A stretch of 64,000 nt of DNA from contig JBAVYH010000187.1 of the NCBI GenBank assembly GCA_049698695.1, forward strand, positions 12,353 through 76,352, read 5' to 3'. The position numbers and the translations under genes are program-made. Shown one piece after another: positions 34,182 to 41,721 of this stretch (positions are counted from its first letter, which is position 1; the number at the start of each line of letters is the position of its first letter). The stretch is from Bog-375 sp049698695. GTDB lineage: Bacteria > Acidobacteriota > Terriglobia > Bryobacterales > Bryobacteraceae. The notes beneath the pieces were generated by a model, which saw only the letters and a list, made by a program, of their open reading frames with translations, did not search any database and was not told the DNA's origin.

Positions 34182-35459
34182 GTGACGGTGGTTCCCGCTC
34201 CGGCGCGCACGGCCTTGTCCCGCAACGAGTGGCGCATCCTCGCGTTGCTCGTCATTTCCGGATTCCTGAATTACTTCGACCGCTCCAATCTTTCTGTTGG
34301 CGCCACCAACATCCAGCGCGACCTCGGCCTCACTGACTACCAGCTTGGCCTGCTGCTCTCGGCCTTTTTCTGGACCTACGCCTTGTGCCAGTTGCTGGGC
34401 CTGGCTGGCTGGTTGGTGGACCGGCTCGAGGTCGGCTGGATTCTCGCGTTCGGCTTCCTGCTGTGGTCCTGCGCCACCGCCATCACCGGGGTGGCCCGCG
34501 CCTTCGCAGTCGTGTTCGCGCTGCGCCTGCTGCTGGGAGTCGGCGAGTCCATCGCCTATCCCTCCTACTCGCGCATTTTCGTAAATCACTATCCCGAGCA
34601 CCACCGGGGCCTCGCGAACGCGTTGATCGATGCCGGCACCAAGACCGGTCCCGCGCTCGGCACTTTGCTCGGAGGCCTGCTGATTGCGCAGTACGGCTGG
34701 CGTGTGTTCTTCCTGGCTCTGGGCGGGGCCAGCCTCCTTTGGCTGGTTCCCTGGCTGCTTTGGATGCCGCGCGGCCGCGGCACGGCGGCTTCGCACGCTG
34801 ACCACCCCGCTCCCTCCGAACAGGCCGCGCCTTCCGCGTTGGCTGTGCTCCGCCGCCGTCCGCTGCTGTTCACCGCGCTCGGCCTGTTCTGCGCGAATTA
34901 CTTCTGGTACTTCCTGCTCACGTGGCTGCCTCCGTACCTGGAAAAGGAGCGGCACTTTTCGAAAACCAAAATGGCCTACGTCGGCTCGCTGGCGTATCTG
35001 CTGATCGCCGTTTCCGCGGTGGTCTGCGGCCGTCTGTCGGATGTCTGGATTGCGCGCGGCCACACGCCGAATCGTGTGCGCAAGACCTTCGCCGGCCTGG
35101 GCCTGGCGCTTTCCAGCCTGATTCTGCCGGTGGCCGTGGTGCGCGATCAAACCGCCGCCATGGCGCTGCTCATGGTCGCCTGCGTGTCGTACGGCCTTTA
35201 CAGCTCGAACAATTACGCCATCACGCAGACGCTGGCCGGCACGCGCGCAGCCGGCATGTGGACCGGCTTCCAGAACGGATTCGCCAATCTGGCCGGTGTT
35301 GCCGCGCCCTGGCTCACCGGCTGGATCGTCCAGCGGACCGGCCAGTTCCATCTGGCCTTCCTGGTGGCCGCGGTGGTCGCCTTCTGCGGATCCGCCTGCT
35401 ACGTCATCGGCGTCGGCCCCATCCGCCCCGTCGATTGGGACGCCGCCGGCAAGCGATAA
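34182..35459 (+). CDS. MFS transporter, anion:cation symporter (hexuronate/tartrate-like)
   Basis: 425 aa with two sets of six membrane segments around a hydrophilic loop (about residues 195-220). The N-terminal LNYFDRSNLSVGATNIQRDL and the GESIAYPSYSRIFVNHYPEHHRGLANALID block are typical of the ACS family, which takes up hexuronates, galactarate, tartrate or phthalate. The start is given as GTG at 34182; GTG at 34188 is possible. The GH88 hydrolase at 61223 releases unsaturated uronates, but it is far away and no link is shown. Confidence 0.88.
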   Translation: MTVVPAPARTALSRNEWRILALLVISGFLNYFDRSNLSVGATNIQRDLGLTDYQLGLLLSAFFWTYALCQLLGLAGWLVDRLEVGWILAFGFLLWSCATAITGVARAFAVVFALRLLLGVGESIAYPSYSRIFVNHYPEHHRGLANALIDAGTKTGPALGTLLGGLLIAQYGWRVFFLALGGASLLWLVPWLLWMPRGRGTAASHADHPAPSEQAAPSALAVLRRRPLLFTALGLFCANYFWYFLLTWLPPYLEKERHFSKTKMAYVGSLAYLLIAVSAVVCGRLSDVWIARGHTPNRVRKTFAGLGLALSSLILPVAVVRDQTAAMALLMVACVSYGLYSSNNYAITQTLAGTRAAGMWTGFQNGFANLAGVAAPWLTGWIVQRTGQFHLAFLVAAVVAFCGSACYVIGVGPIRPVDWDAAGKR

Positions 35460-35462
35460 ATT

Positions 35463-35522
35463 GCTCCGTCACGGTCGCGGCTCAGACAGACCTTCAGCGC
35501 CGCGACCGTGAGGCAGCGGTTG
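35463..35522. repeat. Imperfect inverted repeat of the CGCTCCCT-ACGGTCGCGGCT family
   Basis: Arms share a perfect core TCACGGTCGCGGC (35469-35481) / GCCGCGACCGTGA (35499-35511) and lose pairing towards the outside. It lies between convergent MFS and TolC genes and could act as a bidirectional terminator. Confidence 0.78.
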
Positions 35523-35562
35523 CCGCCGCTTGCACTACGTATCTCCCGGCAACCGCGCTCTC

Positions 35563-37554
35563 TCACTTCGCGATCGCATCCTCCACCGACACCTGGTTCA
35601 CTTCCAGCGTGCGTCCCAGCTCCTGGTCGAGCGCGATGCGGCCGTGCACATAGGCCGCCGCCGCGGCCAGTTCGGCCGATTGCGCGTTGGCCAGGTCGCG
35701 GCGCGCCTGCACCACGGCGGAAATGGTGGAAGTGCCGGCCACCCACTTCTTCTCCTCGCCCTTTGACAACCGCTCCAGCAGTTGGCGGCTCTCCACCGCC
35801 GCTTTGTAGCGTTCGCGCGCCTGCTGGAGCGCCAGCACCTGGCTCGAGATGTTGACCGCCAGGCTGTTGCGGGTTCGCTCGGCCGTCAACTCGGCCTGCC
35901 GCTGGCTCAAAACATCGATTGCGTGATCCGCCTGCGCCTGCCCATTGTTGAGCGGCGCCGAATAAGAGACTCCCGCGCTCTCATTCGGGAAATTGCGGCG
36001 GAACGTCTGCGCCAAAGCGCTCCCCACACCCCCCACGAAGTAGGGCGAGGGTGTTGCGCCGGGCACCGCTTGTCCCGCCTGACCGTAATTCGACGTGGAA
36101 GCGGAAACTCCCAGGCTGGGCAGAACGCCGTTGGCCGTGCCTTGAGCCGTGATCCCCGCCAGTTCCACCGAAAGGTTCGCCAGCGCCACTTCCGGGCGGC
36201 GCTGGATCGCGCCGGCGATCAATTCGTGCAGGCCGGGCAGGTTGTCGGTTTCCGGCACGTTCAGCGGATCGATGGCGATGATTTGCGCCGCCGCCAGTTG
36301 GTCGTCCGCCACCGCGCGGACGTTCAATAAGTCCTTCAGCGCATTCTGCCGCACGGCCACGTTGTTGCGGGCCACCACCAGCGCCTGTTCGGCGGTGGCT
36401 GCCGCGCTCTCGGCGTTCACCCGGTCCAGGGCCGGCGCCGCGCCCACCGCGATCAGGCGCCGCGTGTCCGCCAGGAATTGCGCTGCCAGGTCGCGGTTGC
36501 GTTGCTTATATTGCACGTCGTTGGCGGCCAGCGACAGGTCCCAATACGCGTTCAGGACGCCGCTCACCACCGCGATCAAACGCGACCGGAACGCTTCGTC
36601 CGCGCCGCCCACGCGCCGCCGGCTGATGCGGATGAAGCGCCCGTTCACGCGCTCGCCGAATCCGCGCAGCAGGTTGTGCGAAAGAGAAATTCCCAGGCTG
36701 GTGAACGACGTCGGGTTGAGCACGTCGGTCGGCACCGACTCGTTCAGGTAGGAGTCGCTATAACTCATGCGCGCCGTTCCCCCCGTCAACAGGCCCTCCG
36801 ACGTCTGCCAGGTGTACGAACGCGCGTTATCGACCAGCGAATACACACCGCTCTGCACCAGCACGTATTGGGGGATCGTCTCGTGGGAAAACGCGTTGGT
36901 GGTGGAAAGCACCGGGTCAAGTTGCGGCGTCACCGGGCCGATCTGCTGGATCAGCGCGGCGCCCGTCACTGAGGACGACCCCGAAGTGCCCAGCGATCCG
37001 CTGCTGCCCTGGCTTCCCGCCACACCCTGCCCGCTTCCCAGCGTCACCGATTCGTTGTTGGCGCCGGTGACGCCACGCAGCGCGCCGCCCGATTCGGCGC
37101 GTTCCACCGACCAATCGGCCATCGCCAGGTTGTACCGCTCGATTTCCAGGTCGAGGCTGCTTTCGAGCGCCAGCGCAATCGCATCGTGCACCGTCAGATA
37201 AATGCTGCCAGCCTGGATCATGCCGCGCAGCCGGCCGGTCCCCGTCAGCCGTAGCGGCGGCACCGTTACTGGCTTGTAGGAGCGAAAAAACGGCAGCCCC
37301 TGCGGCTTCACCGGGGCGATCGGCAGCGGCGCCTGCGCGGCCAGAGTGCCCGCCAGCGCCAGCCACGCTGCGGTTTGCAACCATCGCGGGATTCGTACCG
37401 CAACAACTGTGCTATCCGCTCCCTTATTGGATGCGTGATTGGATGCGTGCTGCGCCCGGCTCCGATGCTCGTTCAGAGCCGCGACCGTCCGGGAGCACTT
37501 GCCGGCGATTGAACCCGTTCCTTCCTGACGCGACCTTCGTGAGATCATTCGCAT
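35563..37554 (-). CDS. TolC-family outer-membrane efflux protein, start uncertain
   Basis: The frame 35563-37554 codes up to 663 aa. TolC-type coiled-coil halves are clear (ALALESSLDLEIERYNLAMA; LNAYWDLSLAANDVQYKQ; ALQQARERYKAAVESRQLL), so it is predicted to form a trimeric export channel. The 5' end is odd: the ATG at 37554 follows AGGAACGGCC and lies 8 bases after the upstream TolC gene, but the next 50 codons include a translated copy of the dispersed repeat (37477-37505), and the signal-like peptide RIPRWLQTAAWLALAGTL only appears at about codon 54. A TTG at 37380 is the nearest downstream alternative and lacks a ribosome site. It is the second of two tandem paralogues. No inner-membrane pump or adaptor gene is adjacent. 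Confidence 0.8.
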   Translation of the reverse strand: MRMISRRSRQEGTGSIAGKCSRTVAALNEHRSRAQHASNHASNKGADSTVVAVRIPRWLQTAAWLALAGTLAAQAPLPIAPVKPQGLPFFRSYKPVTVPPLRLTGTGRLRGMIQAGSIYLTVHDAIALALESSLDLEIERYNLAMADWSVERAESGGALRGVTGANNESVTLGSGQGVAGSQGSSGSLGTSGSSSVTGAALIQQIGPVTPQLDPVLSTTNAFSHETIPQYVLVQSGVYSLVDNARSYTWQTSEGLLTGGTARMSYSDSYLNESVPTDVLNPTSFTSLGISLSHNLLRGFGERVNGRFIRISRRRVGGADEAFRSRLIAVVSGVLNAYWDLSLAANDVQYKQRNRDLAAQFLADTRRLIAVGAAPALDRVNAESAAATAEQALVVARNNVAVRQNALKDLLNVRAVADDQLAAAQIIAIDPLNVPETDNLPGLHELIAGAIQRRPEVALANLSVELAGITAQGTANGVLPSLGVSASTSNYGQAGQAVPGATPSPYFVGGVGSALAQTFRRNFPNESAGVSYSAPLNNGQAQADHAIDVLSQRQAELTAERTRNSLAVNISSQVLALQQARERYKAAVESRQLLERLSKGEEKKWVAGTSTISAVVQARRDLANAQSAELAAAAAYVHGRIALDQELGRTLEVNQVSVEDAIAK
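37477..37505. repeat. Dispersed repeat half-copy inside the TolC 5' region
   Basis: AGCCGCGACCGTCCGGGAGC at 37477 and the following ACTTGCCGG match the AGCCGCGACCGTGAGGGAGC copies at 14136 and 41569 except for a few bases. Here the element lies within an open reading frame rather than a gap. Confidence 0.75.
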
Positions 37555-37562
37555 GGCCGTTC

Positions 37563-39476
37563 CTATTTCTCCCCCGGCAGCTTCGCAGGCAAGCTGGCAC
37601 GCCGGTCCACCTGCCCGCTCACCGCCTCCGCCATGGTGATATCGTTCCGCTCCAGCGTCATCCCGACGGCCTGGTCCAACGCGATGCGTGCGTGCGTGTA
37701 ATTGGCCATCGACTGTACCTGTTCGCTTTCCGCCGCCACCACGTCGCGCTGCGCCTGAATCACCAGCGCATTGGTGGATTTGCCGAATTCATATTTCTTT
37801 TTTTCCGCCGCCAGCGTCTCCCGCGCCAGCTTCAGCGTTTCGAGCGCCGTTTCGTAACGCGAGTGCGCCTGCTCCACGCCGATCAGCGCGTTTCTCACGT
37901 CCACGCTCACCTGGGCGACGCTCTTCTCGAGCTGCAGCTCCTGCTGCCGCATCTGCAACTGGTCGGTCGCGAAATCGGCCTGCGCGGCGCGGTTGCGAAT
38001 CGGAACGGTCAGCGAAAAGCCGACCGTGTAATTCGGGAAATTGCGGCGGAAAATCTGCGCCAGCAAACTGCCGTAGCCGGCAATGTAGTACGGGTCGGGC
38101 GCGCCAAATTGATCGCCCGTGTTGAGGGGATTTGGCGCGCCCACCTGGGCTTGATTGGTGAAGGACGCAAACGCTTGCAGCGATGGCTTCAGCTCGCTCC
38201 GGTCGCCGCGCAGCACCAGGAGCTGGCTTTGAATGTTGATGCGATTCTGCTCCAGGTCCGGCCGCTGCTCGAGCGCCTGTTTCACCAGGTCCTTCAGCGG
38301 CGCCAGCCCTTCCTGCTCCGGCACCTGGATCGGATCGAGCGTCACGATGTGCGCGTTTTCCAGCGCGGGATCTTCCATCCCGCTGCGGCTGAGCGCGTTC
38401 TTGAGCACGATTTCCTGCTGCAGCAAGTTGGTCTGGGCTATCAGCACATCCTCTTCGCGCGCCGGAATCTCCGCCTGAGCCCGCGTAACTTCGATCGCCG
38501 CTATCGCGCCCGCCGCCAGTTCCTTCTTGTTGTCCTCGTAAAGCTGCCGCGCCGCGTCCAGCGCCAGCCGTTTCAGGCGCAGGTCTTCGTTGAACGCCAC
38601 CAGGTCCCAGTAGAGGTTCAACACCGCCGAAACCGTGGTCGTCACCTGCTGCTTCAGTTGCAACACGGAATAGCGCGAGTTGTTGCGCGCAATCCGTATG
38701 TAGCGGTTGTTCACCGAAGCGCCGAACCCCTGCAGCAGGTTCTGCGAAATATTCAGGTTCAGGCTGCCCTGCGTCAGAGGATTCAGCAGCACCGTGGGAA
38801 CGTTTACCGTAGCCCGCTGGCTGCCGTAGTTGATGTTGAAAGCCGCCCCGTTCATGAACTGCTGGCTGTATCCGGCGCTGAAGTCCTGCACGTCCTCCAC
38901 TATGGAGTTCGATTGATACAGCACCAGGTTGCTTTGCGGCGACGTGTAATGGGCGAAGTTGGCCGAAAGATTGAGCATCGGATCCGTCTGCGGGATGAGC
39001 GAGCCAATCTGTCCGGTAATGCCGCCGCCGGACCCGACCCCGGCGCCGGTTGCCAGGCTGGTGTTGCTCACGTTGATGCCCGCCAGGCTCACCGATTGCG
39101 GTCCGGGGGCGATCGCCGTCGAGGGCGCGCGCAGCGCCCCGCCCACCCGCGCGCGGTCGATATCCTGGCGCGCCATCAGCGGGCCGTAGCGCTGGATTTC
39201 AATGTCGATGTTGTTTTCGATCGCCAGCGCGACCACGTCCCGCGCGCTCAGGTACAGGCTGTCGGCGCGAATCAGCGTGCTCAGCCGGCCAGAGTTGTTG
39301 AGGTTCACCGGGGGCACCGCGCGCTGCTGGTATGCGCGCGTCAAAAAACCCAAGGGCCGCGGACGCGGCGGCAAGATAGTGATGTTGGACGGCTGTGCCG
39401 AAGCCGCCCAAGCCCACGACGCCAGCAGCCAAACGAGATGGCGCACGTGGAACGGACTCTGTGGAATGTAAGTCAT
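37563..39476 (-). CDS. TolC-family outer-membrane efflux protein
   Basis: 637 aa with start at 39476 (MTYIPQSPFHVRHLVWLLAS), which provides the signal peptide; the open frame continues upstream through a palindromic repeat but has no protein character there. The body shows the TolC duplication: ALAIENNIDIEIQRYGPLMA, NLNISQNLLQGFGASVNNRYI, VLNLYWDLVAFNEDLRLKRL and VRNALIGVEQAHSRYETALE, with heptad-like Leu/Ala patterns. It is similar in layout to its downstream neighbour (RRNFPNYTVGFS versus RRNFPNESAGVS), so the two arose by tandem duplication. The usual pump partners are not in the window. Confidence 0.9.
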   Translation of the reverse strand: MTYIPQSPFHVRHLVWLLASWAWAASAQPSNITILPPRPRPLGFLTRAYQQRAVPPVNLNNSGRLSTLIRADSLYLSARDVVALAIENNIDIEIQRYGPLMARQDIDRARVGGALRAPSTAIAPGPQSVSLAGINVSNTSLATGAGVGSGGGITGQIGSLIPQTDPMLNLSANFAHYTSPQSNLVLYQSNSIVEDVQDFSAGYSQQFMNGAAFNINYGSQRATVNVPTVLLNPLTQGSLNLNISQNLLQGFGASVNNRYIRIARNNSRYSVLQLKQQVTTTVSAVLNLYWDLVAFNEDLRLKRLALDAARQLYEDNKKELAAGAIAAIEVTRAQAEIPAREEDVLIAQTNLLQQEIVLKNALSRSGMEDPALENAHIVTLDPIQVPEQEGLAPLKDLVKQALEQRPDLEQNRINIQSQLLVLRGDRSELKPSLQAFASFTNQAQVGAPNPLNTGDQFGAPDPYYIAGYGSLLAQIFRRNFPNYTVGFSLTVPIRNRAAQADFATDQLQMRQQELQLEKSVAQVSVDVRNALIGVEQAHSRYETALETLKLARETLAAEKKKYEFGKSTNALVIQAQRDVVAAESEQVQSMANYTHARIALDQAVGMTLERNDITMAEAVSGQVDRRASLPAKLPGEK

Positions 39477-39573
39477 TCCCCATCCGCGGTGCAATCCTCG
39501 GGCCGATAGCCTCGCGCCCCGATCCACGCGGAGTGGGTGGCTGGTGATGCCGAACGAAGCGTGTGTTCCGGAA

Positions 39574-39735
39574 GTGGGGCAGGCGCTTCCGCCTGCCAAC
39601 CGGCGCGGCAACTGAGCCTGCGCGTTGGCTCCAGCCAAGCGCCAAGTCACAGATGGGAAAGTCGCCCCGCCGCTATTGGGATTCGATCTCTCCAAAGGGG
39701 AACCCATGCGGTTGGCAGCAGAGCGCCTGCCCCAC
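39574..39735. repeat. Large palindromic element, TGGGGCA family, 13-bp outer stem
   Basis: The outer arms GTGGGGCAGGCGC (39574-39586) and GCGCCTGCCCCAC (39723-39735) pair perfectly across 136 bases. The left arm also folds on itself (GGCAGGCG-CTTC-CGCCTGCC, 39578-39597). The rest of the 421-base gap 39477-39897 shows no convincing gene; a GC-rich reading frame crosses it but lacks protein character. Confidence 0.78.
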
Positions 39736-39897
39736 ATGTTTTCGGGTCGACTTACGGAACATCCCGGGCCGTGGCAGCGCCCGCCAAGGAGCCCCGCACC
39801 CCACTGTCCTATTTCGCGACGAGGTGTCCGCATGCGAACACTGGGTAGCGCGACGGCAAATCGTCTCTACGGGTTATCTCCCCCGCCCGGAGCGGCC

Positions 39898-41493
39898 TTA
39901 CCGCCTGTGGAACTGATCGCCCTGCCGCCAATCGGGCAGCTTGTCCTGGTCGGCGATTTCGCTGCCGAGGATGAAGCCGAACTCAGCCGCTTGCGCCACC
40001 GAAGTGAAATCCCAGTCTTCGCGATACTCATCCGACGGGTGGTGGTAATGCAGCGTGTTGTACTCCTGGAACATGCGCTCGCCGTAGCCGGCCGGCTTGT
40101 CGTCGAACTCCGTCCCCACGCCGATCGAGAAGGCGGGAATGCCGGCGCGCGCAAACGAAAAATGATCGGACCGGAAGTAGTGGCCTTGCTCGGGATGTGC
40201 GTCCGGCTGGATAGCGAGCTTCATCCGTTGGGCGACGTTCTCGGCCAGCGGCAGCACGCTGGTGCGTTCTGCGCCGCTGATCACGATTTGCTTGGCGCGG
40301 CCCCAGGGAAAGACGGCGTCGTAATTGAGATCGATGGCCGTCCTGGCGGCGGGAATCAGCGGGTGCTGCGCGTAATATTCCGAGCCCTTCAGCCCGCCTT
40401 CTTCCGCCGTCACGAAAAGGAACAGCGCCGACCGCCGCGGCTTGTCTTTCAGCGCCGCCCACGCGCGCGCCAACTCCAGCACGATGCCGCAGCCGGTGCC
40501 GTTGTCGATGGCGCCGTTGTAAATGGAATCGCCATTTACCGGCGTGCCAATCCCCAGGTGGTCCCAGTGCGCGGTGTAAATCACCGCTTCGTCTTTCAGC
40601 TTGGGATCGCTGCCTTCCACCAATCCCGCCACGTTGCGCGTGTTCAATTCGCGCAGCTGCGAGACCATCTTGCCATGGATCTGTATCCCCAGATTGATGG
40701 GCCGGAAGCTCGCCTTCTCGGATGCGGCCAGCAACTCATCCACCGTCTTGCCCGCGAGGCCAAGCAGCTTCTCGCCCGCCTCGCGCGATAGCCAGCCGGC
40801 GCAGGCCAGCGCGGGCTCGCCATCGGCCAGCTTCACGTACGGCAGCTCGCGCGCCCAGGAGCCGCGCACCACTTCCCAGCCGTAGCCGGCGGTCGGCGTG
40901 GTGTGGATGATGAGGACGGCGCGGGCGCCGCGCCGCAGCCCTTCCTCGTATTTGTAGACCCAGCGGCCATAGTAAGTGAGCGCGCGGCCGTCGAAGAATT
41001 TCGGATCGTCGGAGGTGGGCTCGTTGGTGAACAGCACCAGCACCTTGCCCTTCACATCCACGCCTTTGAAGTCGTCCCAGTTCCATTCGGGCGCGGTGAT
41101 GCCGTGGCCCACGAAGACCGCGCCGGCGTCGAAGTTCGTGCTGTCGCGCTGGCTCATGTCGATGCTCACCAGCTCGTCGAGCAGCTTGAAATCCACCGTT
41201 TTGCCGCCGGCCGTCGCCCAGACTTTCGTCTCCGGCTCGGTGGTGACACCCACCAGCGGCACGTTCTGGAAGTAAGTACCATTCTCGCCCGCCGGTTTGG
41301 CGCCGGCTCCGGCGAGTTCTCGCGCAATGTATGCCGTCGCCAGGTCGCCGCCCCTGGTTCCCACACCGCGTCCTTCCAGCAGATCGCTGGAAAGGAACTT
41401 CACGTCTTCGCGAATCTGTTGCGGGTTAATGGGCCCCGGCTGCGCCGCCGCCAAAACACCGCCAAGCGCCGCCATGCGGATCAATTGTTTCAT
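39898..41493 (-). CDS. Secreted M28 family zinc aminopeptidase with PA-domain insert
   Basis: 531 aa with start at 41493. A short signal peptide (1 to about 18) is followed by a protease-associated-type region (about 100-260: VFVGHGITAPEWNWDDFKG, GKVLVLFTNEP) and the M28 domain. Zinc ligands and base are visible: His309/Asp311 (AHWDHLG), Asp330 (AIDNGTG), Glu364/365 (AEEGGLKGS), Asp388 (IDLNYD) and the late His of YHHPSDEY. It is predicted to cleave N-terminal residues of peptides outside the cytoplasm. It is divergent from the giant repeat-protein gene. Confidence 0.92.
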   Translation of the reverse strand: MKQLIRMAALGGVLAAAQPGPINPQQIREDVKFLSSDLLEGRGVGTRGGDLATAYIARELAGAGAKPAGENGTYFQNVPLVGVTTEPETKVWATAGGKTVDFKLLDELVSIDMSQRDSTNFDAGAVFVGHGITAPEWNWDDFKGVDVKGKVLVLFTNEPTSDDPKFFDGRALTYYGRWVYKYEEGLRRGARAVLIIHTTPTAGYGWEVVRGSWARELPYVKLADGEPALACAGWLSREAGEKLLGLAGKTVDELLAASEKASFRPINLGIQIHGKMVSQLRELNTRNVAGLVEGSDPKLKDEAVIYTAHWDHLGIGTPVNGDSIYNGAIDNGTGCGIVLELARAWAALKDKPRRSALFLFVTAEEGGLKGSEYYAQHPLIPAARTAIDLNYDAVFPWGRAKQIVISGAERTSVLPLAENVAQRMKLAIQPDAHPEQGHYFRSDHFSFARAGIPAFSIGVGTEFDDKPAGYGERMFQEYNTLHYHHPSDEYREDWDFTSVAQAAEFGFILGSEIADQDKLPDWRQGDQFHRR

Positions 41494-41568
41494 GACCGCT
41501 ATACTAACTCCCCACAGGCCGCCTGGAGGAGTTTGTCGAAGGTGCCGCGAGCACGCCCTGCGCTTCGG

Positions 41569-41600
41569 AGCCGCGACCGTGAGGGAGCGGTTGCCGGCGA
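41569..41600. repeat. Dispersed repeat half-copy (AGCCGCGACCGTGAGGGAGC)
   Basis: A single arm, identical to 14136-14158 over its first 23 bases and continuing TTGCCGGCGA as at 37497-37506. It sits between the divergent M28 peptidase and the tectonin-like gene. The following AT-rich stretch 41606-41650 probably holds a promoter. Confidence 0.75.
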
Positions 41601-41721
41601 GTAAGTCAAATATCGAAACAAATGTTTCGAAAAAAATATTTTCCGCCATTCTTCAAAGGGTCTGATAGCATATCAGCCAGCCGGGAGGGGACCCCACATT
41701 CGATCCCGGCCGGAGGAACAT

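Noticed and set aside
37431..39509. 692-codon open frame antisense to the TolC gene
   Set aside because: Composition typical of antisense GC-rich frames; the TolC reading has full family patterns.
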